From assembly GCF_001718315.1 (NCBI RefSeq), contig NZ_CP013362.1, positions 496,001 to 560,000 of the forward strand: a stretch of DNA of 64,000 nucleotides. Reading direction: 5' to 3'. Each line of letters begins with the position of its first letter. Position 1 is the first letter of the stretch. The notes below the pieces were generated by a model. It was not told where the DNA came from. It was given only the letters and a program-made list of their open reading frames with translations, and ran no database searches. This DNA is from Burkholderia diffusa (GTDB lineage: Bacteria; Pseudomonadota; Gammaproteobacteria; Burkholderiales; Burkholderiaceae). Shown here piece by piece: positions 21,523-33,116 of this stretch. The translations under genes and the position numbers were made by a program.

Positions 21523-22275
21523 ATGTGGAACAACGTTCGCCAACTCAACCTTGCCGCCAGCGCGCTTTACGCGCTGTTGCTGCTCGTGTTGGCGGCGGCC
21601 GGCTGCTACTGGCTGATCCAGCGTCCGACGTTCGCGCTGCGCGAAATCCGGATCGACGGCGACACCGAGCACATCAACACGCCGACGGTGCGTGCGGGCG
21701 TGGTCGGCCGGCTGAAGGGCAATTTCTTCACGGTCGATCTCGACGCGGCGCGTGCCGCGTTCGAGCAGATGCCGTGGGTACGTCATGCGAGCGTGCGCCG
21801 GGTGTGGCCGAATGCGCTGGCTGTCACGCTCGAGGAGTACAAACCGCTCGGGACCTGGGGCAGCGCGCAGCTCGTGAGCGTCGACGGCGAGCTGTTCACC
21901 GCGAACCAGGGCGAACTGGATCAGGAACTGCCGGCGTTCGACGGCCCGGAGGGCAGTGCGAAGGAAGTCGTCACGCGGTATCGCGACTTCACGAACTGGT
22001 TTGCGCCGCTGAAGGCGGCGCCGGAAGAAGTGACGCTGTCGGCGCGCTACGCGTGGACGGTGAAGCTGTCGAACGGCATGCAGGTCGAATTGGGCAAGGA
22101 GCGCACCAGCGAGACCCTGCATGACCGGAGCCAGCGCCTCGTCGCCGCGTGGCCGGCCGTCACGGAGCGTTGGGGCAACGACATCGAGTACGCGGACCTG
22201 CGTTATCCGAACGGATTCGCGATTCGTGCGGCAGGCATGCGGTTCCTGACCGATACCGACAAGCGCAAGAAGTAA
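21523..22275 (+). CDS. ftsQ: Cell division protein FtsQ
   Basis: 250-residue bitopic divisome protein that recruits FtsL/FtsB. A short cytoplasmic tail precedes a transmembrane helix at about residues 10-28 (ASALYALLLLVLAAAGCYWL). A periplasmic POTRA domain follows (FALREIRIDGDTEHINTPTV), then the FtsQ beta domain (MPWVRHASVRRVWPNAL). A ribosome site CAGGAACGGAACG precedes the ATG. ftsA begins 26 bases after the stop. Confidence 0.95.
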   Translation: MWNNVRQLNLAASALYALLLLVLAAAGCYWLIQRPTFALREIRIDGDTEHINTPTVRAGVVGRLKGNFFTVDLDAARAAFEQMPWVRHASVRRVWPNALAVTLEEYKPLGTWGSAQLVSVDGELFTANQGELDQELPAFDGPEGSAKEVVTRYRDFTNWFAPLKAAPEEVTLSARYAWTVKLSNGMQVELGKERTSETLHDRSQRLVAAWPAVTERWGNDIEYADLRYPNGFAIRAAGMRFLTDTDKRKK

Positions 22276-22301
22276 CGAGAGATCACACGCAAGAGCACTT
22301 T

Positions 22302-23534
22302 ATGAGCAAAGACTACAAGGATCTGCTGGTTTCCCTCGACATCGGCACGTCGAAGGTGGTGGCCATTGTCGCCGAGCTGAAGGGCGAAGGCCATTACGAG
22401 GTGATCGGCCTCGGCCAGAGCGAATCGAAGGGTCTGAAGAAAGGCGTGGTGGTCAACATCGAGGCCACCGTGCAGTCGATCCAGCGCGCGCTCGAGGAAG
22501 CCGAGCTGATGGCCGACTGCAAGATCACCAACGTGTTCACGGGGATTGCCGGCAGCCACATCCGCAGCTTCAACTCGAGCGGGATGGTCGCGATCAAGGA
22601 CAAGGAAGTCACGCAGACCGACGTCGCGCGCGTGATCGAGACCGCGAAGGCGATCAACATCCCGACCGACCAGCAGGTGCTGCACATCCTCACGCAGGAA
22701 TTCATCATCGACGGCCAGGAAGACGTGCGCGAGCCGATCGGGATGAGCGGCATCCGGCTGGAAGTGAAGGTGCACATCGTGACGGGCGCGGTCAGTGCCG
22801 CGCAGAACATCGTCAAGTGCGTGCGCCGCTGCGGGCTGGAAGTGAACGACCTGATCCTGCAGCCGCTCGCGTCGTCGCTGGCCGTGCTGACGGAAGACGA
22901 GAAGGATCTCGGCGTGGTGCTGGTCGACATCGGCGGCGGCACGACGGACATCGCGATCTTCGCCGAAGGCGCGATCCGCCATACCGCGGTGATTCCGATC
23001 GCCGGCGACCAGATCACGAGCGACATCGCGATGGCGCTGCGCACGCCGACGCCGGACGCGGAAGACATCAAGGTCGGCTACGGGATCGCGAAGCAGGCGC
23101 TCGCCGATCCGGACGAGATGGTCGAAGTGCCGGGCCTCGGCGAACGCGGCCCGCGCACGCTGTCGCGCCAGGCGCTCGCGGCCGTGATCGAGCCGCGCGT
23201 AGAGGAACTGTTCTCGCTCGTGCAGCAGGTCGTGCGCGAGTCGGGTTACGAAGAACTGCTGAGCTCCGGCGTGGTCATTACCGGCGGGGCTTCGATGATG
23301 CCGGGCATGGTCGAGCTCGGCGAAGACATTTTCCTGAAACCGGTGCGTATCGGCGCGCCGGAATACGCAGGCGGCCTGGCCGACGTGGTGCGCAATCCGC
23401 GCTACTCGACGGCGATGGGCCTGCTCGTCGAAGGCAGTGCTCAGCGCATGCGCGGCCGCAAGGTCGCCGTGCAGTCCGGCAACGCGGGGCAGATCTTCTC
23501 GCGGATGAAGGAATGGTTCCTGAGCAACTTCTGA
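22302..23534 (+). CDS. ftsA: Cell division protein FtsA
   Basis: 410-residue actin-like ATPase that tethers FtsZ to the membrane. Phosphate-binding loops are SLDIGTSKVVAIVAEL near residue 11 and VVLVDIGGGTTDIAIF near 205. The last 15 residues (GQIFSRMKEWFLSNF) form the amphipathic membrane-targeting helix. The ATG at 22302 is chosen because it gives MSKDYKDLLVSLDIG, the family start; its ribosome site is weak (AAGAGC). There is a 111-base gap before ftsZ, the largest break in the cluster after mraZ. Confidence 0.96.
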   Translation: MSKDYKDLLVSLDIGTSKVVAIVAELKGEGHYEVIGLGQSESKGLKKGVVVNIEATVQSIQRALEEAELMADCKITNVFTGIAGSHIRSFNSSGMVAIKDKEVTQTDVARVIETAKAINIPTDQQVLHILTQEFIIDGQEDVREPIGMSGIRLEVKVHIVTGAVSAAQNIVKCVRRCGLEVNDLILQPLASSLAVLTEDEKDLGVVLVDIGGGTTDIAIFAEGAIRHTAVIPIAGDQITSDIAMALRTPTPDAEDIKVGYGIAKQALADPDEMVEVPGLGERGPRTLSRQALAAVIEPRVEELFSLVQQVVRESGYEELLSSGVVITGGASMMPGMVELGEDIFLKPVRIGAPEYAGGLADVVRNPRYSTAMGLLVEGSAQRMRGRKVAVQSGNAGQIFSRMKEWFLSNF

Positions 23535-23645
23535 TGAACCGAATCGAAATTCGCGCCGGTGCCGGCGGCTGGCGCGCGACAGGGGGTTGCCCGATCTCCT
23601 GCCGAATAACGGCCGAGTAGTTTTATTTTCTTGACGGAGGCATCA

Positions 23646-24842
23646 ATGGAATTCGAAATGCTGGAAACCGAAACCAACGGCACCATCATCAAGGTGGTCG
23701 GCGTTGGCGGCGCTGGCGGCAATGCCGTTCAGCACATGATCAACCGTGGCGTGCAGGGCGTCGACTTCATCGTGATGAACACCGACGCACAGGCGCTGTC
23801 GCGCGCGCGTGCGCCGTCCGTGATCCAGCTCGGTAACACCGGCCTCGGCGCCGGCGCGAAGCCGGAAATGGGCAAGGCGGCGGCGGAAGAGGCGCGCGAG
23901 CGCATCGCTGACGCACTGCGTGGCGCGCACATGGTGTTCATCACGGCCGGCATGGGTGGCGGCACGGGCACGGGCGCAGCGCCGGTGGTCGCGCAGATCG
24001 CGAAGGAGATGGGCATCCTGACGGTTGGTGTTGTCAGCAAGCCGTTCGAATTCGAAGGCGGCAAGCGCATGCGCGTCGCGGAAGCAGGCTCGCAGCAACT
24101 GGAGGATCACGTCGACTCGCTGATCGTCGTCCTGAACGACAAGCTGTTCGACGTGATGGGCGATGACGCCGAAATGGACAAGTGCTTCCAGTGCGCGGAC
24201 GACGTGTTGAACAACGCGGTTGCAGGCATTGCCGAAATCATCAATGTCGATGGCCTCGTGAACGTCGACTTCGAAGACGTGAAGACGGTGATGGGCGAGC
24301 AGGGCAAGGCGATGATGGGCACGGCGACGGTCGCCGGCGTCGATCGCGCACGCCTCGCGGCGGAACAGGCCGTGGCGAGCCCGCTGCTCGAAGGCGTCGA
24401 TCTGTCGGGCGCGCGCGGCGTGCTGGTCAACATCACGTCGAGCCGTTCGCTGCGCCTGTCGGAAACGCGCGAAGTGATGAACACCATCAAGAGCTACGCG
24501 GCGGAAGACGCAACGGTGATCTTCGGTGCGGTGTACGACGACGCGATGGGCGATGCACTGCGCGTGACGGTCGTGGCGACGGGCCTGGGCCGTGCAGCGA
24601 AGAAGCAGCAATCGGCTCCGATGACGCTGCTGCGCACGGGTACCGACAACCAGCCGGTCAGCGCGGTTTCGCACGGCTATGCGCAGCCGCAGCACGTCAG
24701 CACGGCAGACTACGGCGCGCTCGATACGCCGGCGGTGTGGCGCAACTCGCGTGAAACCGCGGCATCGCACGTGCAGGCGCTGCAGGAGAAGGGTGTCGAC
24801 ACGTACGACATCCCGGCTTTCCTGCGCAAGCAGGCTGACTGA
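23646..24842 (+). CDS. ftsZ: Cell division protein FtsZ
   Basis: 398-residue tubulin-like GTPase that forms the Z ring. VVGVGGAGGNAVQHM begins the GTP-binding domain, and the tubulin signature G104-GGTGTG-AAP is intact. The C-terminal peptide DIPAFLRKQAD is the conserved FtsA/ZipA/MinC/ZapD-binding tail. The ATG at 23646 follows a good ACGGAGG ribosome site; an in-frame TTG 15 bases upstream overlaps that site and is rejected. It is the last gene of the dcw cluster. ZapD, an FtsZ-tail-binding protein in E. coli, is encoded at 33346-34101. Confidence 0.98.
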   Translation: MEFEMLETETNGTIIKVVGVGGAGGNAVQHMINRGVQGVDFIVMNTDAQALSRARAPSVIQLGNTGLGAGAKPEMGKAAAEEARERIADALRGAHMVFITAGMGGGTGTGAAPVVAQIAKEMGILTVGVVSKPFEFEGGKRMRVAEAGSQQLEDHVDSLIVVLNDKLFDVMGDDAEMDKCFQCADDVLNNAVAGIAEIINVDGLVNVDFEDVKTVMGEQGKAMMGTATVAGVDRARLAAEQAVASPLLEGVDLSGARGVLVNITSSRSLRLSETREVMNTIKSYAAEDATVIFGAVYDDAMGDALRVTVVATGLGRAAKKQQSAPMTLLRTGTDNQPVSAVSHGYAQPQHVSTADYGALDTPAVWRNSRETAASHVQALQEKGVDTYDIPAFLRKQAD

Positions 24843-25042
24843 CGACGCACACACAGGCGAAGCCGCGGCGCAATCGACGAGATTGCCGCGGTAACGCCGG
24901 CGTGACGGATGCCACGGACCACGACAGGCCGCGTCGGATGCGACGCCGGGCCGGGAAACGTGCCCTCTTCGCATGAGCGAAGCGGGATGGGACGTGCTGT
25001 CCGCAATACGCCGAAAAACCGTATCGCTATGAGGGACCAGCC
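24843..25042. other. Intergenic region between ftsZ and the peroxiredoxin gene
   Basis: About 200 bases. It contains a GCCGCGGCGCAATC...GATTGCCGCGG inverted repeat at about 24861-24892, close to the ftsZ stop but without a T-run. No gene or clear promoter is visible. Confidence 0.4.
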
Positions 25043-25549
25043 ATGATTCAAGTGGGCGACGCGCTGCCCGACGCGCAACTGTTCGAGTTCATCGACGACG
25101 CGCGCGAAGGCTGCACGCTGGGGCCGAATGCCTTCAGCGTGCGCGACCAGGTTGCGGGAAAGCGGGTGGTGATCTTCGGATTGCCGGGCGCTTTCACGCC
25201 GACCTGTTCGGCGCAGCATGTGCCGGGCTATGTCGAGCACGCCGAGCAACTGCGCTCGGCGGGCATCGACGAGCTCTGGTGCGTGTCCGTCAACGACGCA
25301 TTCGTGATGGGCGCATGGGGACGTGATCTGCACACCGCGGGCAAGGTGCGCATGATGGCGGACGGCAGCGCTGCTTTCACTCATGTGCTGGGGCTGACGC
25401 AGGATTTGTCCGCGCGTGGCATGGGAATCCGTTCCCTGCGCTACGCGATGGTGGTCGACGACGGTGTGGTCAAGACGCTGGCCGTCGAAGCGCCGGGCAA
25501 GTTCGAAGTGAGCGATGCGGCGAGTGTGCTCGCGACGTTGACGTCCTGA
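25043..25549 (+). CDS. Peroxiredoxin, Prx5/AhpE-like redoxin
   Basis: 168-residue cytoplasmic thiol peroxidase of the Prx5 group, reducing hydroperoxides with glutathione or thioredoxin. The peroxidatic cysteine is C55 in PGAFTPTCSAQHVPGY, the Prx5 signature. Other cysteines are C24 and the one in ELWCVSVNDAFVM, so either a 1-Cys or an atypical 2-Cys mechanism is possible. The ATG follows a GAGGGACC ribosome site. It sits between ftsZ and lpxC in the same direction, and two hairpins follow the stop. Confidence 0.9.
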   Translation: MIQVGDALPDAQLFEFIDDAREGCTLGPNAFSVRDQVAGKRVVIFGLPGAFTPTCSAQHVPGYVEHAEQLRSAGIDELWCVSVNDAFVMGAWGRDLHTAGKVRMMADGSAAFTHVLGLTQDLSARGMGIRSLRYAMVVDDGVVKTLAVEAPGKFEVSDAASVLATLTS

Positions 25550-25562
25550 TCGTGCGGTGCGC

Positions 25563-25580
25563 CGTTGCCTGCCGGCAACG
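25563..25580 (+). other. Short hairpin after the peroxiredoxin gene
   Basis: Perfect 7-bp stem CGTTGCC-TGCC-GGCAACG, 13 bases after the stop. There is no T-run. Function unknown; it is perhaps an mRNA 3'-end stabiliser. Confidence 0.6.
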
Positions 25581-25610
25581 CTGCTCACCGGCCTCAGGGC
25601 AGTTGTAATA

Positions 25611-25653
25611 CGGGCCGATGACCGGAAACGCCTCCGTTCCGGGCATCGGCCCG
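25611..25653. repeat. Large imperfect palindrome before lpxC
   Basis: Outer arms CGGGCCGATG (25611-25620) and CATCGGCCCG (25644-25653), one A/G mismatch, inner arms CCGGAA and TTCCGG, and a 9-base loop: 16 paired bases of 17. No T-run follows on either side, so it is not a simple intrinsic terminator. It lies between the peroxiredoxin gene and the lpxC promoter. Confidence 0.8.
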
Positions 25654-25728
25654 TCCCGTATCGGCGCGGGTAAACAGTCGAAACAGATTGATACGCAGTT
25701 TCAAACAGCGTTGAATAGGGAATTACGC

Positions 25729-25734
25729 TATAAT
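25729..25734 (+). promoter_or_regulatory. Probable lpxC -10 element
   Basis: A perfect TATAAT lies 56 bases before the lpxC start in an unusually AT-rich stretch. No good -35 is found at 16-18 bases; TTGAAT at 25711 is only 12 bases away. An activator or a weak promoter is therefore possible. Confidence 0.5.
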
Positions 25735-25756
25735 CCCACCTATCGAATATAACTCC

Positions 25757-25775
25757 TGATTGATATTCTCAATCA
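25757..25775 (+). promoter_or_regulatory. Stem-loop in the lpxC leader
   Basis: Perfect 7-bp stem TGATTGA-TATTC-TCAATCA that ends 14 bases before the lpxC ATG, overlapping the place where a Shine-Dalgarno would lie. It could modulate translation initiation. This is inference only. Confidence 0.5.
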
Positions 25776-25789
25776 AGATGAAGAACATC

Positions 25790-26707
25790 ATGCTGAAGCA
25801 GCGCACCATCAAATCGATCGTGAAGACCGTGGGCATCGGTCTGCACTCGGGCCGCAAGGTCGAACTGACGCTCCGCCCGGCCGCGCCGGGCACGGGGATC
25901 GTTTTCTCGCGCGTCGACCTGCCCACGCCCGTCGACATTCCGGCATCCGCAATGTCGATCGGCGACACGCGGCTCGCGTCGGTGCTGCAGAAGGATGGTG
26001 CGCGCGTGTCGACCGTCGAGCACCTGATGTCGGCGTGCGCTGGCCTCGGCATCGACAACCTCTATGTCGACGTGACGGCCGAGGAAATCCCGATCATGGA
26101 CGGCAGCGCCGCGTCCTTCGTGTTCCTGATCCAGTCCGCGGGTATCGAGGAGCAGAACGCGCCGAAGCGCTTCATCAAGGTGAAGAAGCCGGTCGAAATC
26201 CGCGACGGCGACAAGTTCGCGCGTCTCGATCCGTATTTCGGTTTCAAGCTGAAGTTCACGATCGACTTCCGTCATCCTGCCGTCGACAAGACCGGCCAGG
26301 AACTGGAGGTCGACTTCGCGAACACGTCGTACGTGCGCGAGATCGCGCGTGCGCGCACGTTCGGCTTTGCCCATGAAGTCGAAATGATGCGCGAGCTGGG
26401 CCTCGCGCGCGGCGGCAGCATGGACAACGCGATCGTGCTCGACGAATACCGGATCCTGAACAACGACGGGCTGCGCTACGACGACGAATTCGTGAAGCAC
26501 AAGATGCTCGACGCAATTGGCGACCTCTACGTGATCGGCCATCCGCTGCTGGCGTCGTACACCGCATACAAGTCGGGCCACGGGCTGAACAACGCGCTGC
26601 TGCGCGAACTGCTCGCGCACGAGGATGCGTACGAGATCGTCACGTTCGACGATCCGCAGGCCGCGCCGAGCGGCTTCGCGTTCGACACGCAGACGGCGTT
26701 CGCCTGA
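25790..26707 (+). CDS. lpxC: UDP-3-O-acyl-N-acetylglucosamine deacetylase
   Basis: 305-residue zinc amidase that catalyses the committed step of lipid A synthesis. The fold is a duplicated alpha/beta domain. Zinc ligands are H78 (STVEHLMSA), H237 and D241 ([11 protein letters not shown]); the catalytic H264-like residue is in [11 protein letters not shown]. The start at 25790 gives [21 protein letters not shown], the conserved N-terminus; another ATG 12 bases earlier (MKNI) cannot be excluded. A bidirectional terminator lies just downstream. In E. coli LpxC is controlled by FtsH proteolysis; whether that holds here is unknown. Confidence 0.96.
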   Translation: MLKQRTIKSIVKTVGIGLHSGRKVELTLRPAAPGTGIVFSRVDLPTPVDIPASAMSIGDTRLASVLQKDGARVSTVEHLMSACAGLGIDNLYVDVTAEEIPIMDGSAASFVFLIQSAGIEEQNAPKRFIKVKKPVEIRDGDKFARLDPYFGFKLKFTIDFRHPAVDKTGQELEVDFANTSYVREIARARTFGFAHEVEMMRELGLARGGSMDNAIVLDEYRILNNDGLRYDDEFVKHKMLDAIGDLYVIGHPLLASYTAYKSGHGLNNALLRELLAHEDAYEIVTFDDPQAAPSGFAFDTQTAFA

Positions 26708-26726
26708 TCGGCGTTCACCCCGGCGA

Positions 26727-26756
26727 TAAAAAAAGCGACCTTCGGGTCGCTTTTTC
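26727..26756 (+). terminator. Bidirectional terminator between lpxC and the dciA-like gene
   Basis: Stem AAGCGACC (26733-26740), TTCG loop and GGTCGCTT (26745-26752), flanked by a run of As upstream and Ts downstream. It can stop transcription in both directions between these convergent genes. Confidence 0.92.
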
Positions 26757-26788
26757 GTTGGGCGGCCGCCTGCGCGGTCGGCGCATGT

Positions 26789-27268
26789 TCAGCGCGAAGA
26801 CTTCGCACCGTGCCGCGCGGCCATCCGCGCGAGTGCGGCCTGAAGCGGCGACGGTTCGAGATGATCGGCGAGGTCGCGCAACGCGGTGGCGCCGACGGTC
26901 GTCATGCGCGCCTGCTTCACGTGCGGTGGCTCCGGCGCGTCCTTCGGCCGCACGCGCACGCGAAGCGTCGAGACTGGCCAGCCGCGCTTCTGGAGATCGG
27001 CGAGCAAGCGCGGCTCGACCTGCCGCAGTCGGGCGGCGAGCGCGTTGTGTGCGGCAAAGAGGGTCAGGGTGCCGTCCTTGATGGAGCCCGGTTCGACGTG
27101 ATTCGCAAGATAGTCGGGCAGCAGGGCGGCGAGATCGCGCTGCAGCGACGCGACTTGTTCGACGCCGGCGCGCAGCGCCGCGAACGCGTCGGTGCGGTTG
27201 AGCACTTCGGACACGGGTTGCGGGCGATACGCGGGGAGTGGGCCGAAACGCTTGGAAAATCGGTTCAT
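26789..27268 (-). CDS. DUF721 domain protein, DciA-like
   Basis: 159-residue protein of the DUF721 family. DciA members of this family are known loaders of the replicative helicase DnaB in bacteria that lack DnaC. The N-terminus is MNRFSKRFGPLPAYRPQPVS; the conserved core spans about residues 20-110 (ALLPDYLANHVEPGSIKDGTLTLF is too long to be shown in full, so its key part is LFAAHNALAARLRQ). The ATG at 27268 gives the compact family start; an upstream extension of 49 Arg-rich codons is rejected. It is convergent with lpxC and divergent from secA. The exact role here is inferred from the family. Confidence 0.8.
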   Translation of the reverse strand: MNRFSKRFGPLPAYRPQPVSEVLNRTDAFAALRAGVEQVASLQRDLAALLPDYLANHVEPGSIKDGTLTLFAAHNALAARLRQVEPRLLADLQKRGWPVSTLRVRVRPKDAPEPPHVKQARMTTVGATALRDLADHLEPSPLQAALARMAARHGAKSSR

Positions 27269-27426
27269 CGAGGCATTCTTCGGGCGCGCACGGGCGCGGA
27301 CGTTGACGCCGATTGTACCCGCGCCGGCTCGCGTATGGGCGGCTTTCGGGCCGTGCACCCGGCTGCCCGCGCGGGTTCGGCGTGCGGCGGGAGTCCGGCC
27401 GGGACACCGGCGCATGCTTCCTCGCG

Positions 27427-27435
27427 TGCTAAAAT
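27427..27435 (+). promoter_or_regulatory. Possible extended -10 promoter of secA
   Basis: TGCTAAAAT fits the extended -10 pattern TGnTATAAT with one mismatch. It lies about 100 bases before the secA start. No good -35 is seen. Confidence 0.4.
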
Positions 27436-27535
27436 TCCTCGTTTGATTCCACTAATTCGCTAAGCCGCCGAGGCTCGGGCGTCGGGGCGCGCAACGCGCG
27501 CCGGGCGCCGGTGCTGCGACGCAGGATCCGATCCG

Positions 27536-30334
<2,799 letters not shown>

Positions 30335-30483
30335 TCGGCGGCGGCGCGCATCCGCGTGCCGCATCGTTCTCAGCTTCGAGTCAGTGATAGTGATGTGAGT
30401 TGCGGCGGCCCGCGTGTGCGGCCGCCGGTTCTTCCAATCGATGCCGGCGCATGCCGGCATTTTCCATCCGGCAGGTGTGCCCC

Positions 30484-31725
30484 ATGGCTGTCAATTTTCC
30501 GTCGATCGATCCCGCCCAACTCCATCCCGTCGCCGGCGTCACGCTCGGCTGGGCGGAAGCGAACATCCGCAAGCCGAATCGCAAGGACGTGCTGGTCATC
30601 TCCGTCGACGAAGGGGCGACGGTCGCCGGCGTATTCACCGAGAACCGCTTCTGCGCCGCGCCGGTGACGGTGTGCCGCGAGCACCTGGCAAAGGTGCGTG
30701 CCGGCGGCGCGGGCATTCGCGCGCTCGTCGTGAACACCGGCAACGCGAATGCGGGTACCGGCGAGCCGGGCCTCGTGAACGCGCGTGAGACCTGCTCGGA
30801 ACTCGCGCGCCTCGCGGGCATCGACGCCACGCAGGTGCTGCCGTTCTCGACCGGTGTGATTCTCGAGCCGCTGCCGATCGACCGCCTGAAGGCCGGGCTG
30901 CCGGCCGCGCTCGCAAACCGCAAGGCCGCGAACTGGTACGACGCCGCGCAGGCGATCATGACGACCGACACGCTGCCGAAGGCGACGTCGCGACAGGTGG
31001 CGATCGACGGTCACACGGTCACGCTGACGGGCATCAGCAAGGGCGCGGGCATGATCAAGCCGAACATGGCGACGATGCTGGGCTTCCTCGCGTTCGATGC
31101 GAACGTCGCGCAGCCGGTGCTCGACACGCTCGTGAAGGAAGTGGCCGACCGCTCGTTCAACTGCATCACGATCGACGGCGACACGTCGACGAACGACTCG
31201 TTCATCCTGATCGCATCGGGCAAGAGCATGCTGCCCGCGATTACGTCGACCGACTCGCCGGCCTATGCAGCGCTGCGCGACGCGGTCACGCAGGTCGCCC
31301 AAGTGCTGTCGCAGCTGATCGTGCGCGATGGTGAAGGCGCGACGAAATTCATGACGGTGCAGGTCGAAGGCGGCAAGAGCGTCGCCGAATGCCGCCAGAT
31401 CGCGTATGCGATCGGGCACTCGCCGCTCGTGAAGACGGCCTTCTATGCATCCGACCCCAACCTGGGCCGAATCCTCGCCGCGATCGGCTATGCGGGCGTC
31501 ACGGATCTCGACGTCGGCAAGATCGACCTCTATCTCGACGACGTGCTCGTCGCGAAGGCCGGTGGCCGCAATCCGGCTTACCAGGAGGAGGACGGTCAGC
31601 GCGTGATGAAGCAGAGTGAAATCACGATCCGCGTGCTGCTCGGTCGCGGCGACGCGCAGGCAACCGTCTGGACGTGCGACCTGTCGCACGATTACGTGAG
31701 CATCAACGCGGATTACCGTTCCTGA
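30484..31725 (+). CDS. argJ: Bifunctional glutamate N-acetyltransferase/amino-acid N-acetyltransferase
   Basis: 413-residue ornithine acetyltransferase of the arginine pathway that recycles the acetyl group from N-acetylornithine to glutamate. The self-cleavage site is in [13 protein letters not shown], with T197 as the new N-terminal nucleophile that splits the chain into alpha and beta parts. [11 protein letters not shown] and the C-terminal [13 protein letters not shown] are conserved. The start at 30484 gives [10 protein letters not shown] with GGCAGG upstream; 28 upstream codons are rejected. Whether it accepts acetyl-CoA (bifunctional) cannot be decided by eye. Confidence 0.95.
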   Translation: MAVNFPSIDPAQLHPVAGVTLGWAEANIRKPNRKDVLVISVDEGATVAGVFTENRFCAAPVTVCREHLAKVRAGGAGIRALVVNTGNANAGTGEPGLVNARETCSELARLAGIDATQVLPFSTGVILEPLPIDRLKAGLPAALANRKAANWYDAAQAIMTTDTLPKATSRQVAIDGHTVTLTGISKGAGMIKPNMATMLGFLAFDANVAQPVLDTLVKEVADRSFNCITIDGDTSTNDSFILIASGKSMLPAITSTDSPAYAALRDAVTQVAQVLSQLIVRDGEGATKFMTVQVEGGKSVAECRQIAYAIGHSPLVKTAFYASDPNLGRILAAIGYAGVTDLDVGKIDLYLDDVLVAKAGGRNPAYQEEDGQRVMKQSEITIRVLLGRGDAQATVWTCDLSHDYVSINADYRS

Positions 31726-31744
31726 TCAGGAGCGTTGGGACGAC

Positions 31745-32614
31745 ATGGACAAGCTCGAACAGTTTCTGACGCGCGCGGAGGCGCTGCTCGGCCGCCTCGA
31801 GGGAATGCTGCCGCCCGCACCGGCGGCCATCGACTGGAACGCCGCCACCGCGTTCCGCTGGCGCAAGCGCCAGGGGCGCGGCTATCTGCAGCCGGTGCCG
31901 GCGGCATCGGCGATCACGCTCGACGACCTGCACAACATCGATCGACAGAAAGGGCTGATCGAGCAGAACACGCGACAGTTCGTCCAGCGCAAGCCGGCGA
32001 ACAACGTACTGCTGACCGGTGCACGCGGCACCGGCAAGTCGTCCCTGATCAAGGCCTGCCTGAACGCATATGCGAAAGACGGCCTGCGCCTGATCGAAGT
32101 CGACAAGGACGACCTGCACGATCTCGGCGACATCGTTGATCTGATCTCTCAGCGTCCGGAGCGGTTCATCGTGTTCTGCGACGACCTGTCGTTCGAGGAA
32201 GGCGAATCGGGCTACAAGGCACTGAAGGTCGCGCTCGACGGCTCGATCGCCGCGCAGTCCGACAACGTGCTGATCTACGCGACATCGAACCGCCGCCATC
32301 TGCTGCCCGAGTACATGAGCGATAACGAGTCGTACAAGCATCTGCCCGACGGCGAGATCCACCCCGGTGAAGTCGTCGAGGAAAAGATCTCGCTGTCGGA
32401 GCGCTTCGGCCTGTGGGTCAGCTTCTACCCGTTCAAGCAGGACGACTACCTCGACATCGTCGCGCACTGGCTGCGCCATTTCGGCTGCGCGGACGCCGAG
32501 ATCGAGACGGCGCGCGGCGACGCGCTCGTCTGGGCGCTCGAGCGCGGTTCGCGTTCGGGACGCGTCGCATGGCAGTTCGCGCGCGACTGGTCGGGTCGCA
32601 AGGAGCAGGCATGA
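31745..32614 (+). CDS. DUF815 family AAA ATPase
   Basis: 289-residue P-loop ATPase of the DUF815 group (AAA-like), of unknown cellular role. Walker A, GARGTGKS, is at residues 92-99. Walker B is RFIVFCDDLSFEEGES. A sensor-like YATSNRRHLLPEYMSDN follows, then EKISLSERFGLWVSFYPF and a C-terminal lid. It is cytoplasmic with no signal. A CAGGAG ribosome site precedes the ATG. It overlaps the Nudix gene by 4 bases (ATGA), so the two are coupled. Confidence 0.9.
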   Translation: MDKLEQFLTRAEALLGRLEGMLPPAPAAIDWNAATAFRWRKRQGRGYLQPVPAASAITLDDLHNIDRQKGLIEQNTRQFVQRKPANNVLLTGARGTGKSSLIKACLNAYAKDGLRLIEVDKDDLHDLGDIVDLISQRPERFIVFCDDLSFEEGESGYKALKVALDGSIAAQSDNVLIYATSNRRHLLPEYMSDNESYKHLPDGEIHPGEVVEEKISLSERFGLWVSFYPFKQDDYLDIVAHWLRHFGCADAEIETARGDALVWALERGSRSGRVAWQFARDWSGRKEQA

Positions 32615-33054
32615 GTGCGGATTTCGCGGCGGGCAGCGTGCGCGCGCCTGATGGACGCAAGGTGACAGAGGTCGCGGTCGGCGTGATGGTGCAGGCGGAC
32701 GGCCGTTACCTGCTCGCGCAGCGGCTGCAGGGCAAGCCGTACGAGGGCTACTGGGAGTTTCCGGGCGGCAAGCTGGAGGCCGGGGAGAGCGTGGAGGACG
32801 CGCTGGCGCGCGAGTTGCACGAGGAACTCGGCATCGAAGTTACGGCCTGCCACCGCTGGCACACGCTCGAGCACGATTATCCGCACGCGTATGTGCGCCT
32901 CTATTTCTGCAAGGTGACGGGCTGGACGGGCGAGCCGCACAGCAAGGAAGGGCAGGCATTCGTGTGGCAACAACTGCCGGTCGAGGTCGCACCGCTGTTA
33001 CCGGCGGCGCTGCCGGTGCTGGAGCTGCTGGAGAAGGAGGCGGCGTCGCAATGA
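32611..33054 (+). CDS. Nudix hydrolase, MutT (8-oxo-dGTP diphosphatase) type
   Basis: 147-residue Nudix enzyme. The Nudix box GGKLEAGESVEDALARELHE continues with ELGIEV and fits G-x5-E-x7-REUxEExGU completely. The strand VAVGVMVQADGRYLLAQR and the PYEGYWEFPGGK segment before the box are typical of MutT, which removes oxidised dGTP from the nucleotide pool. The start at 32611 overlaps the DUF815 ATPase stop by 4 bases; a longer in-frame extension back into that gene is rejected. Substrate is inferred. Confidence 0.88.
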   Translation: MSADFAAGSVRAPDGRKVTEVAVGVMVQADGRYLLAQRLQGKPYEGYWEFPGGKLEAGESVEDALARELHEELGIEVTACHRWHTLEHDYPHAYVRLYFCKVTGWTGEPHSKEGQAFVWQQLPVEVAPLLPAALPVLELLEKEAASQ

Positions 33055-33116
33055 CGCCGTGGCGGCTCGCCTGAAAGACGGGCCATATCCGCGGGGTGGG
33101 CGGAGCCGTGCGCCGC

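Noticed and set aside
27269..27535. SecM-like arrest peptide gene upstream of secA
   Set aside because: The interval has no plus-strand ORF with an arrest motif; the neighbouring gene is a divergent DUF721 protein.
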